DNA from: Halichondria panicea
Lineage: Eukaryota > Porifera > Demospongiae > Suberitida > Halichondriidae
Reading direction: 5' to 3'
Assembly: GCF_963675165.1 (NCBI RefSeq)
Contig: NC_087385.1
Location: 2,604,501-2,668,500, forward strand
Length of the DNA: 64,000 nt
Shown: positions 1 to 25,033 of the stretch, piece after piece
Position numbering within the stretch: the first letter of the stretch is position 1
Layout of the letters: each line of letters begins with the position of its first letter
Translations under genes and position numbers: made by a program
Notes under the pieces: model-generated
Seen by the model: the letters and a program-made list of their open reading frames with translations, nothing else
Database searches by the model: none
What the model was told of the DNA's origin: nothing

Positions 1-89
1 TCTTCTCCCTAGAAAGTTTTGTCAGAGTGGTGTTGTGTAGCCAAAAGAGATCAACACGTCAGAGATCACACCTGATGCATTAATTTGTT

Positions 90-150
90 CAGCCGCGGTA
101 ATTCCAGCTCCAATATAGCGTATATTAAAGTTGTTGCAGTTAAAAAGCTC
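90..150 (+). pseudogene. 18S rRNA-derived fragment (61 nt)
   Basis: This stretch matches the universally conserved small-subunit rRNA segment that starts at the 530-loop motif (GCCGCGGTAATTCC) and runs into the AAAGTTGTTGCAGTTAAAAAGCTC-type block. It carries a 2-nt insertion where the canonical sequence reads CCAATAGCG. Homology stops abruptly on both sides, so it is an isolated fragment and not an rRNA gene. It could be a retro-inserted piece, part of a mobile element, or filler at a repaired break. Confidence 0.85.
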
Positions 151-381
151 TCAAACAAAATATTTAATTGTCAACAATCTATTTTTGAATCTTGTTTTTA
201 GTTCAGCATGGCATCATAGTTTCAGGGCACTGAAGTTCATCTTCTGAGAAGTTTAGGGGGTGCTTCCCTAGTGAAAAGCTGCAGCTTGAACTTGGAAAGA
301 GAACAGTGACAGAAGCTTTGTCTGCTTCGATCTAAGATTAATAATCTGCCACGTGGCATAAGTGCCCCACCTACAACTAAT

Positions 382-850
382 AATGAAAGTACCGCAGGTG
401 CTGATGCCTCGGTGGAGATGCCAAAGCTACATAACATAAAGCTACTAATAGCTTAATTTTATACACACGTTAAACATTAAAAATTTGCATGCTGCATGCA
501 AACTCAAAGAGTGGGTAATGATTGACCATGATTGTTGTTAAAAACGATCGATGCCAAAGTTTAAGTCTAAAAATTAATGGCTGCCATCAGCAGAGCCTTG
601 CAGCTCTCTTCTCACTCTTGCGACTACCAATAGCTAGCGTTCTAGTGCAGAGCTAACTACTAAGTAGAGTAGCAACACTCGGTAAACAAGTTTGGCTATG
701 TGATCTTCCGAAAAGGCTGCAATGGCATTCCAAGTAAGCAAAATTAGGCATAACTCAAGACGAAGCATTATTTTGCAAATCCACAAATTAAAATCCAAGA
801 AAACATGACTTGCACTTCATTGATCCTTGAGCAGCTGTAGCAGTCTACAC

Positions 851-893
<43 letters not shown>

Positions 894-948
894 CACACAC
901 ACACACTACTGTATACCCCGCTTGCGCATGCGCACCGAGGCATAATTA
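382..948 (+). repeat. Interspersed repeat R1, copy 1
   Basis: This is a roughly 570-bp repeat whose ends carry an inverted TGCCTCGGTG / CACCGAGGCA pair. Closely similar copies lie at 10422-10710 (internally deleted) and 25034-25595, and a diverged inverted copy lies near 52780-53150. No coding capacity is visible. It is probably a non-autonomous element. Confidence 0.8.
852..906. repeat. CAGA/CA microsatellite
   Basis: This is a run of CAGA tetranucleotides followed by CA dinucleotides, inside repeat R1. The related inverted repeat near 52820-52865 also carries CTGT repeats at the equivalent place. Confidence 0.95.
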
Positions 949-1220
949 ACAGACAATAACTATATTCACAGGAAATGAATGGTAGGCATTAGTTGCATGT
1001 GGTATACCATGCACCTCTGGACATTGATCAATGGAGGATTGAATAATACTGAAGATTTAATTAAACAAAGTATGCAGATTATAATACTGTGGTTTATAAT
1101 GCAGGTTGGATTTATGTTTTGATTGTTTTTACAGAAACAATGTGTATAAACAATAATTTCTAATATACCTATAACGCAACAATTGGTGTCCCATAATAAT
1201 GAGAAATTACACACAAAATT

Positions 1221-1504
1221 ATCAGGGTTTCATACAGAGGGGGGGGCGCCTTGGGATTTCCCACACACAGCCAAAATCCCCCCCCCCTAGAAATAATGAT
1301 GTCATAATAAAAATGTATGACTTTTCTCCTTAAAAATGTCTACAATCTCATCAATAAAACTATAGACTAGTAAAATGTATGGTTTGAAGCACACAAAAAA
1401 CCAAATTGCACCTCAGATAACCATTCCTCAAAAATGTTCTGGGAGAGGACCCCCTCAATTAAACGTTCCCCCTCCCAGCTAAAAATCCTGTATGAAACCC
1501 TGAT
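1221..1504. mobile_element. MITE with ATCAGGGTTTCATACAG ends
   Basis: Perfect 17-bp terminal inverted repeats (1221-1237 and 1488-1504) enclose about 250 bp with a G-run and a C-run. A half copy of the same end appears near 51632. No ORF of note. Confidence 0.75.
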
Positions 1505-1645
1505 TATTATTACTACAAATACATGCACGCCTTAACATTTGACAATACACGTACATCATTACATACATGTACACATGTATTGCTCCTGGTTAAAAAGTAA
1601 TTCACATTCAGTTTATTGAGGCAAAAGTAGATTATGCTAATCACA

Positions 1646-4041
1646 TCATGGCAATACACATTTAACACATTTGTAAACAAACAGCAACTTACTATTGACA
1701 TTCACAATGCACTCAGAAATCAGATATTTCAAGATATCAAGTTTCTGCTCACGAATAGTCAACTCCATCAGTGTGTCTCCCCATCTAGTTACAGGGACTG
1801 CAGGGATACAAGCACTGTGATTCATACAAAATGAAGAAACACAATTATACTGGTACGTACATGTATGCAGGTGAACTAAAACAGAATGACATGCATTGTT
1901 TTTTAGAACTGTTAATAGCATTCGGTCACTTTATAAAAGACGTACAAAGGAATTCTGAACTCCTGATACAAAATTAGTCAAAATGTAAGAACAGAAAGCT
2001 TGAAAATAAATGTTTGCTATTATTTTTTGCGTTTAGTAATAGGTTTGTTTGTTCGCACATTTTTGGGGATTGTGATGTTAGGGGGATCATTGGGTCTGTT
2101 TTTAATGCACTGCTCTTGTTTGTTCGCACATTTTTGGGGATTGTGATGTTAGGGGGATCATTGGGTCTGTTTTTAATGCACTGCTCGTTCATCGTTTACA
2201 TTCAACACTCATTGCTTTACATTGTATCTGTCATGGTCTTGTCAACAAGTATTTATAGTACAGGCGTAATTATGAGATCAACACTAAATGTCTAGCTCCT
2301 ATTTTTACTGACTAACCATTAATGTTCATACTAAATCGAGAAATGAAGTACTTAACGATGTCAAGCTTCTCCTGACGAACAGCTAGTCCCAGAGCGGTGT
2401 CTCCCCACTTAGTAACAGTATCTACAATGAGAGTATTATAAGTATTATATCTACTACATGTGTATATGCATGAGAAAACTATGGCCAGCTACACAGTGAA
2501 GTGTACATTTCACTAATTATGATGTTTTTTAAAGGTATTAGCAAGGGCGTATGGCAGTGGTCTTCTTACCATTGATACCGATATTGCAAGCGTTGATCAT
2601 GTGCTCAACAATACTCAGCTTATTCCAGAAAACTGCCTCTCCAAGAGGTGTTCTGCCATAACTGTTCAATACTCCTGTACAATGGGTAGTAATAATAAAA
2701 TCATCAACTATCTGCCTGAGCACTCACTTAATTTGCACTTCCCAGTCGAGACTAGCGCACGCACAGACTCCATTTTTCCCAAAGTGCAAGCAATGTGCAG
2801 GGGTGTAAGGCCATTCGATGTCTGCTCATTAATGTCAGCCTTGTACTCAACAAGAACTTTTATAACATCTGCTCTGTCACAGCAGCATGCTGTGCCAAGA
2901 GCTGTTGACCCAGACCAGTTCGTCCAACTTACTGGAGCACCTTCTTCGAGTAATCGCTTGACCTCATCCACATCACCGTGACGACAGGCCCTCAAAAGCT
3001 GCTGGCCGAGACTGGATTTAGAAAAACGACTTACTTTCACCGTTGGTTTTGTTAAATGTAACGACAGGCTTTGATTATGATATTTTTAGGCTATAAATAT
3101 CAATCAATGGTTGTTTTAGGCGTGTCTGGGAGATTTGGAGAGTACACATCTACTTTCAGATTAATTTAACTAGAGCAGAGAGATGAACATAATTATCTGT
3201 TATATTAGCATGCACATTGCATGAACAAACTTCTATTTACTAAATTTGCGGCGGGGAAATGTATAGTCTTAACACAAGCCAACCAATGTGAAGAAGAGAC
3301 CGATATAATAACGTAGTGCTAGAAATGTATATAATTATACGAACATGAGTTATGTGTTTTGGCCAATTTTAAGGCTACGAAATTCGATAACAGAAAATGT
3401 TATTATTTTATTTATTTCCTTGTGTGATTTCAATGGGGATTGTACAGGCCTCGAAGGAGTTGTATGGAATATGATAGTTGCTTGCATTAGACTCTAGTTA
3501 GTGTAACAAATTAATTGCTAGCACTACGAAACCAATACCCGAATACCCGTGCTATTTCAACCTTAATAATTATTATGTATGGCTCTCTGAAGTACGGCCA
3601 CCTCGATATAATTATACTGGCCATTGCTAGCTAGATGAAACTCGCCCTGAAATGCGGTCACTCGTTATTGCGTATACTGGCCAGTATTGGCTGCCCCAAA
3701 CTAGTTATTATGGCCGGATATGACGTTTTGGGTGCAGTTTGGCAGATAAAAAATGGATTTCACCTTCCAAGGTTAAGGGTGTAACATGACAGTGATGGCC
3801 GCTTGCATGCTCCAGACTAGCCTCGGTCCCAGGCCGATTTTTTTTTAATAGAACGAAGTTGAAAAATAGGCGACCTAGCGTTCAATTGGAGACGGATCGG
3901 CCTGGGGTCGAGGCTAGCTCCAGACAAGAAAATAACTATGGTGAGTTGTTTTAGTGATCTTTGAGTTGCTAGTCTAGTTCTGGGTACCCTATATTATATT
4001 TAGATCTACATAATGACATCTACTCACATGTCTTGGTCCAT
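1646..4041 (-). CDS. Small ankyrin-repeat protein
   Basis: The model has five exons: 4028-4041, 2728-3011, 2570-2674, 2317-2421 and 1646-1797, giving 219 residues. Exon 2 encodes ankyrin repeats with readable consensus (GSTALGTACC, GLTPLHIACTLGK). Exons 3, 4 and the repeat part of exon 5 are each 105 bp, each phase 1, and each encode one ankyrin-type unit (GRTPLGEAV, GDTALGLAV, GDTLMELTI). The last exon reads through a would-be donor at 1692 into a stop, and AATAAA lies about 30 nt beyond it. The start exon is inferred: it encodes M-D-Q-D followed by GTGAGT, and its phase exactly fits the exon-2 acceptor at 3011. The open frame leading into exon 2 has no ATG of its own. The role is probably protein-protein binding; no partner domain is visible. 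Confidence 0.7.
2047..2188. repeat. 71-bp tandem duplication
   Basis: Two almost identical 71-bp units (2047-2117 and 2118-2188) lie in an intron of the ankyrin gene. Confidence 0.9.
3817..3917. mobile_element. Short MITE, CTAGCCTCG ends, 7-bp TSD
   Basis: A 101-bp element has imperfect inverted ends CTAGCCTCGGTCCCAGGCC / GGCCTGGGGTCGAGGCTAG. It is flanked by the direct repeat CTCCAGA (3810-3816 and 3918-3924). A 61-bp relative with the same ends and a 7-bp duplication lies at 24641-24701. Confidence 0.8.
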
Positions 4042-4650
4042 GTTCGATCCTCTATCAACTCAGTGCCTCAGATTTTTGGGTTCCATTGATCAATATTCCA
4101 TCTCGATCTCATAATATATGTGTTAGTAGGTTCTACTCTCTTGTATTAGTAAGGCTAGATAGTTAGTTTCACACTTTGCAACAACTCATCTAGCCTCGAT
4201 TGTTTAGGCCTTGTGAAGGAGGCTACAACTCATCATGATATATATTCACTTTAAAAAAAATTTGCAATTCTAACTATACGAAAACACAAAATTGTAATAC
4301 TGAGAATACTGACAAGTAAAATAAACGATCAGTACCATTTCTCTCTTTTATCTATTATGGTTTTAGTTTTGATTTGCATTTTGCAGATCGATTTGCTGAC
4401 ACACAGCAGTTTTGATTTGCATTTTGCAAATCTATTCAGCTGACTATGCATTTTCCAGCCAATCAATTTTTGCCAAGCAAATCAATTTTTATTTTTGACA
4501 CAAATGCCACTCCATACCTCTGGGGTCTATGCATGTGTTGTGGAATTTTGTTGAATTCTTTTGTTGTCTTTACGCAGAGCCTCTGGTCTTTACGTGTAAA
4601 AATAATAGTGGTCGTGTTGTTATGAATGGTGTGCATTACTAAGAGTTACC
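4042..4650. other. Intergenic, no gene seen
   Basis: This AT-rich interval lies between the ankyrin gene start and the TTI1 stop codon. It contains degenerate direct repeats around 4370-4500 (variants of GATTTGCATTTTGCA). I see no coding exon. Confidence 0.6.
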
Positions 4651-7600
4651 TTAACATAACAAAATCAGTTTCTGTACATTAACAAAAAACTTATCAGACT
4701 TAATAAACTGTTTAAAAGTGTATGGTTTCAAAGTGCTGTGAGTTGGAGATAACACAGTATGGGGACACAGCTGCTGAAGGAGTAGCCACACAACATCTGA
4801 ATCATACGCAATCATATTGCAGAAGCAGGCCAAGCAGGTGTCTTGCAGTCCCTGAGGTTGATCTGCAGATAGGTAGAGTAGAGAAGACCGAGCCAGCGTC
4901 TCCATGTCAGAGCTGGGGACTGCCAGTTTGAGACAGAGGGTGCTAACACATGTGAGTAGGCATTGCTGCAGCTTGTACTGGGAGCTCTGCCTGTCAGTGT
5001 GTGTGTGTGGGGGGGGGGGATGGGGGGGATTATGGGCAACTAATAAGCATTAACATTTCACAATGTATTTCGGACAGCCGAACGTTTGAGATGGATAACA
5101 ATGTGATTCTTCATTGCGCTTCTGAGTTAGGGGAACTACCAGAAAGAGCTTGAGTCCCATTGTACAATCAACAGCTGGTATACAAAACAACACACACACC
5201 ACCTGTGATGACTGACCTGTACAATGGTTCAGCGTTAACACTCTTCAAGGCTAGAGACTCTAGAGATTTGACGAGCGGAGGCCACACTTTAGCAACCACT
5301 CTCTTGCGTAGGAATTCCCCACACACTTCACACATCACAAGCATCACTCTCCACGCCCTCACAGCCACTGGCGGGGCTGGGTCAGAGAGACGAGGGAGGA
5401 AAGGTGACCAGACATCATGCACCTCAGGCAACAGTGTAGTCTGGGGTATATATAACACAAATCAAGAATGGAAAGGTATCACACAGCTTCAACCTTCCAA
5501 CAAGGATAGCATACACAACAGCAAACCACTAGTATAGAGTGATGCAGTGTTAGCTCACCTGGTCATACTTGAGAGCATTGATGGCGTTGGCCAGGGCCTC
5601 CAGTGCAAGTAGTCGCACCTGTTGTGTGGGAGAGGAGAGGTGGTGGGCACAGCGCTGCATCACACTTAAAATTGCTCTTGTCAATGGCGCTAATTCTCGT
5701 TTCTGCATGTATGGATCATCCTCTTCAGACTCGCCAACTTCTTCACTTTCTTCGCTATCGTTTTTGTTAGCTTCTTTTTGTCTGTGATAGTTCAAAAAGA
5801 ACTGTTTTATATCGTCAGGCGATGTTTGAGCTTGAGGGGTGTCTGTTTCTTTAATAGAGGGATTTTCCAATTCATTTCTAGAGTTTGTGGGAGGCAATAA
5901 AGGTTGACAAGAAGACCAGCGAAGACAGTTCTCTGAGAGGGAGTGCAGTGTGGGCCAGATATGAGTGGGGCTTTGTCGTCTGGCGTCCAATGAAAAGAGG
6001 AGTTCGTCCAGTGAGTCACGCATCAGAGGAAGCACATCCTCATCTCTGGAGAACAAATTGTCTATTACTCACGTGCACATGCACGACTTGTTGGATGGAT
6101 CTATACATGTATGGCCTAGAGTTGGTAATGTGATCATGTGGATAGAACTGTGAGTGCATTTAGACCGGTAGAGGAGGTAAAAATTCAGTAGGCACTTTCA
6201 CACTGCCACGCTGCTTTGAATTTAGCTGTCGCATGCACTCTCTTCTTTTTTGCGCCCTTGGTAATACATTATGCCCTCTACATTCCCCACCAACCCTCAC
6301 ACCCCATGCATCATGCATACTCACCCATGAGTAAGGATGGCCCTGAGGACATGGGTGGCTCGGAGGTGATGGTCTAGAGAGGAGGGGCTTCGCAGATTCA
6401 AGGCAGTGCTGTTCACTAGGTAGTCGGCATTCCCACTGATTAACTTTTGAATGGACCTGCGAAGTCACACGAATTTTTCACCACAAGCAGGGTACATAAA
6501 AGACATAAAGCGACAATTATCTACAAGAACCTACATGTACACATGTACACGTAGCTGCATGTACATTTAATCATGCACACTGTAAACTGAACACCAAAAA
6601 ATGTGTTCAATATGTAAACTTGCGTACATCGTACATACTGTAGAGAAGAACTATAATACAGTACCTGTATTGACAGAGAGTTGCAATGGAGTGGATCACA
6701 CCCCTAGCGTAAGCGCTGACACCAATGTCACTGTCTCCCAGCCACTGTAGCAGGGGGTAGGCCAGCTGTTGTAACAGGGAGTCAAACTTCGTCTCCAAGA
6801 TTCTTGCACACGCAAGTATCGTGTTCAGTAGAAGACAAGATTGTAGAACAGAATCCTGTGTGTGAGGGAGAGGGGAGAATTATTCGATTATAGCGTTACA
6901 TGTACATACAGTACTGGGTACTCCCTCCAAACACACAGACACAATTCCATACGGGGCGACATGCATGTCATGTACATGCACATAAATGTACAGTTGTTGT
7001 ATTGGATATGAAACCTTGAATAAAACTATAGTTATGATCTGTTACAAAGACAAATAAATGCTAGCACAAAGGGTTTGTTAGGTACGTATGCTGTTGAATT
7101 GGACGGGGTTCCTCACTTGATGCTTGGAGGGCTGTTCCTCGGTCCACAGTTCCTTGGAAGGTCGGGTGTGACCCGGAGCAACGGTCTCCACAAACTCCAA
7201 CACCATACTCTCCACTAGCGGGTAGAGCTCATCAGAGGATAGAAGGTGACTCGTCTAGAGGAAGAAGAACATAATCAACAGTGCATGCTTTAAAAACTCA
7301 GTTCGTTTTACACTCTCTTCACTAAATCTGTACCTAGACGACTAGAAAAAAATGGATGGTGGATTACAGCTACCTTTGCATCACACCGTACCTCAGTCTG
7401 TGCAGTCTTAGCTCCTGTGAGCACCCGAGACAATATGATGAGTAGCTCCTTCCTCTGACCCTCAGACGATCGATACAGGTCCATCAGATGATCAACCACC
7501 ACCTGGAGGTTACCATACCGACCAAGCAGCTGGCAGACACTGTAAAGAAGAGTCTCAATGCGCTCTTCTCTGAAATGAACAAAGTGCAGAGCAATTTTGG

Positions 7601-10600
7601 ACAAAGCGGGCGTATTCGAATTACTGCCTGAACTGCTTCTTTTGGTGGGTGGTTGTGAAGGAGTGCATAGTGGGGAGGAGTTGGTGGTAGTCATGATAAG
7701 AGAGTCTTGAATTACAGGCTGCTCCATAATACGAGTATCAGACACTTGCACTTCCAACGTCTGAAAAAAAACGGCAAATTAAGGCTACACGTACAGAATA
7801 CATCATATACATGTTTGTATGTACATGTAAGTCTTTAACTTCATGCGCAACATAAAATTAATATACATGTATAGGCCAAGCTAGTGGGTAAGGTTGGTAG
7901 TCAGTAGGCAATACACGTATATGTATATACACTATGCACCTGCACTAGTGCCATAACAAGTCGAGAGAGGTGTGCGTGTGAGTGGGTAAGAGCTGTCACA
8001 TGACTTCCTAGCAGCTGCAGGTACCCGGATAACAACTGGAGTGTGGTGACTTTCCTCTTGTCATCGTTTTGTCTCATCAGTCTGGGCAGGGCAGAGCATA
8101 GCGAATGGACACGCCCCTCTAAAAGAGATGTCAGTTTCGTATCTGATTGGTCGCTGTCATAGCGATGTGAAAATGTTGCAATGGCATGGTGGGCAGAGTT
8201 TGAGATAAAAGGGTAATCGTCATGTGAGAGTGTGACTAGTGACTCGAGGAGGTGTGGGGTGGAAGTCGTAAGAGTTCTGTTGAAAGGTGTGTGTGCATGT
8301 GGTGGTGAAGAGCTGTTAAGTTAAATGGTGTGGTATGCAATAACGGGAAGTAGGAGACAGTGACAGCACCAATGCACAGAGAATTGTGCATCCTCAAACA
8401 CAAGAGACAAAGCCCCAAGATTGGAGCAACTGATTTGACTTCACTATAGTCTATGTACATGCATGAGCATGCAGTCGAACTTGTTACAATGAATCAATGT
8501 GTATATACATGTATATACCTGTAAGAGTGTGAGAGAAGGATGTGTGCCCACCCGACGAGTCCCAGCCTGGATCTCCAGCTCTCACTAGTCACTAGACCAC
8601 TCATACGCTGCACCAATACGCACAGCTTGGAGTCTGTCTCTTGCTGCCATGACAAAGACCTCTGTACTTCCAATTTCTTTCGACTCAGGTCATCTTCTGA
8701 AACTTTATCGTAATTGGAACCTTTAGATGCTTCAATTTCTGGTGTGGAGCATTCTGAGTCCTTCATTACCAAGGCAACATAGTGAGCCCATGTTAGGAGA
8801 GAGAGAACAGTAACAGAGCTACCCAGATTGGTTTCAGATGTTACAAGTTTGGTAATCACCATGGTGATTCCTGGGAGAAAGCATGCAAAAACATGGCCAC
8901 AATCCTCCGGCCCTACTCCGAGTGTGTCCACCAAGCCATCAAGATACTTGTTACAGCCATCTCCGCTTGATATTTGATCGATCTGAGGTGAGTTTTGGAC
9001 TTCAGTGTTGGAAAGTAACAGAGTGAGAGAGTTTTCATTGATTCCCGAGAGTGCTAGTAGGGCAGCAAGAGCGTGCTGTCGAAGAGTCTTGCTCGTGAAT
9101 GACTGGAGAGTCTCCAAGAGGACAGACACACAGTGTCCAACCGCAGGGAGATTGGAAAATAAAAGTTGACGAGCACTGTACACATAAGGATACATTGCTC
9201 AATACACATCAAAGGTGGATCCAATGAAGGTCACAACGGTAACCTACATGTTCATTGTTGAATTACCAAAGCATGGTTAACAGAGCGGGTATATGGTACA
9301 GAGATAGGATTTACACAAATAGTTTACCTAGCTGATGGACACAGCAGTAGTGTCCTGAGTGCTCTGACACACACAAGAACCAGATCTTCAGATCTCTCTG
9401 TGAAACCTACAACATTACCAATTGATGAAATAGTACATTATATGGCATAAAATAATGATGCCATGTACAGTACATAAAATATATGAAGATTTTGTTTACA
9501 TTAATTGTACAAGTGTGTATAGTCGAAATCCACACTACATTAAAAATAGCATGGGTCAGGATTTCCGGACAGACTCACCAGCCTCTTTGGCCATCTTGGA
9601 GTCCAGTAGCATGCATAGAAAGACCAAGAGATTATTGAATAACTCCCAATTGTCCAGGCCCCTCACATGGGCCAGCACAGTATCCAGCGTCTCTAAACCT
9701 CCTTCCAGCAGTCGCAGATTGGTGCTGAACCACGAGCAGAGAAAATATTTAAGTATTGGCTGTGAAAACAGCCATAAAAATTTATACCATGGTATTTCTC
9801 TACACTGTGCCTTTAATCTTAATCTTGTTACCGTATTTGATGTAATTACAGCGCCAACTCAGGCTGAACAAAATCAAATAGTAGATCCACTTGCATACTA
9901 AGAGATTACACTAGGCACTAAACTCTAGAGCTGTAGCGATAAGCGCCAGCTCGGATTGAACGCAATTTTTGGGGGTTCTAAAAAGTCGCCACACTGCGAA
10001 GTGGAATAATTTTTTCTGGCGCTGTATTACCGTATATGTTCTAATTTATCAGACAGCAAAAAATAATTTGTTTGGAAATTGTCCGGGTATAATTGGAACA
10101 GATTTTTATAGAGTATGCGAAGTGTCCGGAATAAATAGAACATTAATTTTAGCTAGCTCGCATGCAGCTGCTTGCTTAGAACAGTGTGCGACTGAATAGT
10201 TGCACTAGCTATCTAAAACTAGCTACTCAAAGCTATCTAACTGCAGTCTATGAATGTAACTCAACTTTTCAAGGTATTGCTGGATATTTAAAGCACTGGA
10301 GTGTCCGTTGTATTAGAACAACGAAAATTGCCCAAAAGAGTGTCCGGGGTAATTAGAAGTGTCTGATAAAATAGAAGATATACGGTAATTACATCAACTA
10401 CGTACGTACACAGTTACCTCTATAATGAAGCACCGCAGGTGCTGGTGCCAAAGCTACATAACATAAAGCTACTAATAGCTTTTATACACATATTATAATT
10501 TTATCACGATGAATATTTTCACGATGAATATTTTTGTTGCATGCAAACTCAAAGAGTGGGTAATGATCGACCATGATTGTTGTTAAAAACGATCAATGCC

Positions 10601-11003
10601 AAAAGTTCAAGAGCCTTTCAGCTCTCTTCTCACTCTTGCAGCTCACACACACAAACAGACTACATGTACTGTATACCTCGCTTGCGCATGTGCACCAAGG
10701 CATAATATATTAAGCAATAATTTATGCACAAATGGGATTTAGTACGGAACGTGTTTCTCACTCAATGCTGCGACTCAGTTACAGTTGTTTATACCTTCCA
10801 CACTTGTTGATGACCATTCTAACTGGTAGAAGGACATAGTCGATCATCTGCGGGTGAAGGGCACGAGATCCCAGCACACTAAACAGTCCTTCCCTCATTT
10901 TAGTTAGTGTTTCAAGACTGGGTGAGCTCATCACCTGCACACAGAGTGGTTTAATTCTTGGGAACAACTCCCTGCCTTCAGACTCGCTTAATACATCATT
11001 CAT
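4651..11003 (-). CDS. TTI1: TELO2-interacting protein 1 (TTI1)
   Basis: TTI1 is the HEAT-repeat scaffold of the TTT complex (TELO2-TTI1-TTI2), which works with HSP90 to mature PI3K-like kinases such as mTOR, ATM and ATR. I read 12 exons in transcript order: 10795-11003, 9579-9724, 9328-9406, 8519-9175, 7940-8276, 7392-7760, 7117-7254, 6665-6855, 6325-6456, 5559-6045, 5217-5440 and 4651-4990. All phases are consistent and the product is 1102 residues, against about 1090 in vertebrates. Diagnostic segments include VCQLLGRYGNLQVVVDHLM (exon 6), LISGNADYLVNSTALNLR (exon 9), the acidic stretch SEESEEVGESEEDD (exon 10) and WLLLQQLCPHTVLSP near the C-terminus. An alternative exon-6 donor 21 nt downstream would also keep frame. 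The start codon lies 153 bp from the divergent PRPF4B start. Confidence 0.93.
10030..10385. mobile_element. TA-flanked MITE, CCGTATA ends
   Basis: A 356-bp element in TTI1 intron 1 has inverted ends of about 25 bp (CCGTATATGTTCTAATTTAT and its near complement) and TA on both sides. It contains internal GTGTCCGGG-type sub-repeats. Shorter related elements are listed at 23488, 32291, 52507 and 55286. Confidence 0.75.
10422..10710 (+). repeat. Interspersed repeat R1, copy 2 (internally deleted)
   Basis: Both ends of the repeat described at 382-948 are present, but about 280 bp of the middle is missing. It lies in TTI1 intron 1, next to the preceding MITE. Confidence 0.8.
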
Positions 11004-11156
11004 CCTGATTTAGAAATCCACCTGGGATCCATGTGGACTTTCCTATCCGCGGCTTTGTTTTGAAGAAGAACTTAATAGACGAATTCAGGGTTTAGAGAAA
11101 TTTTGAAAAATCACGTCTGGAAAACGTGGACCTGCGCTGTGCTGGTCGCGTCGATA
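11004..11156. promoter_or_regulatory. Shared TTI1/PRPF4B promoter interval
   Basis: Only 153 bp separate the two divergent start codons, so both 5' UTRs and the core promoters must lie here or overlap the genes. No TATA box is obvious. A local rise in G+C around 11105-11156 fits a housekeeping promoter. The function is inferred from position alone. Confidence 0.6.
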
Positions 11157-23999
<12,843 letters not shown>

Positions 24000-24530
24000 G
24001 CTGCTGACTTTGGTATTAATTAAGGACCATGAACTTTCTGAACGATTGCACACACTTTAAATGGCACAATCTATTGGATACGTACGTATGCTGTATGTCT
24101 GTTTTGTTATTTTCTCCGTGCTTGTTAATTGCTAATGATCATGTACATGTATGCTGCTGATTTAACGTATTGCTTTTGCCGATGATTTTGCTGTTATCAC
24201 TCTTTGTAGCCATGACGAACAAGACCCACAGGCATTGGCTCTCAACAGAGTGGCTGATGTTTCACGTGTATGTTTGGGTGACTGGGCTAGTTAGATTGTA
24301 GTTAATTGGCTGATAAATAGTTGTGTGATCTGTGTATTCTTCTCTTGTGCAGGTGATGAGGAAGAAGTGAAGGTCAAGATCTAAGAGTCAGTGACTGGCT
24401 GCATGTGTAGCATTATTTGCACAGGATTACGAGGTGTTTGCCAGCTGACTTTGGGTGTGAGTTTAGATTTCCTCGTTGGATTGTGACGAAAATTTACATG
24501 CACATACAATGATCTGTTTCCATCTTGCAG

Positions 24531-24838
24531 TAACAAAGATGGTGATGACGCCACGAATGGCTTAGAGAAGACGCTGGCCGAAAAGGAGAACAATTTGCAA
24601 TTGCATCAAGAGGAGTGTGGGCCTGGGGGCATAGACTTCCTTAGCCTCGATTCCAAGCCGCTGAGAAAGGCCACCATTCAAGGGGCTGGAGTCGAGGCTA
24701 AGACTTCCTCTGCCTTGGCAAGGATGATGTGGACAAGATGGCAGAGGCGAGGGAGATATTATCTGGGCTGTCTGCTGTCAGGAAGGCCATGAAGAATGGA
24801 GATATGTTCTCAGAGGACTTGTTCAAAGAGAAGTTCAT
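24531..24838 (+). pseudogene. PRPF4B pseudo-exon 4
   Basis: This is a copy of PRPF4B exon 4 that keeps its acceptor (CTTGCAG) and donor (ATGGTAGGTG). It is split by a 61-bp MITE (24641-24701) that breaks the original reading frame. Several codons also differ from the functional exon. Confidence 0.88.
24641..24701. mobile_element. 61-bp MITE inside a pseudo-exon
   Basis: Perfect 10-bp inverted ends TTAGCCTCGA / TCGAGGCTAA are flanked by the direct repeat GACTTCC (24634-24640 and 24702-24708). The intact paralogous exon gives the empty site. It belongs to the same family as 3817-3917. Confidence 0.88.
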
Positions 24839-25033
24839 GGTAGGTGTCATTTTACAATGTACCAAATGTGAGACTCTTTCGATAGCAAATTGCGAGTTTT
24901 GCATAGATGGCAAGTGAGAGACATGCAGCGAGTGCATGGAATTCGCTGTAGTTACAATGTAAAACCGCAATAGGGCTAGTACAGGTCTGACTGCAAGCTA
25001 TTATAATGGTTCCTCTTGAAAAAGTGCAGTATT

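Noticed and set aside
3012-3040. Ankyrin start at 3040
   Set aside because: The codon there is GTG and no ATG occurs before the upstream stop. A splice acceptor at 3012 plus the MDQD start exon at 4028-4041 fits better.
9455-9901. 148-codon plus-strand ORF
   Set aside because: It is antisense to TTI1 exon 2 and its introns, with no coding signal of its own.
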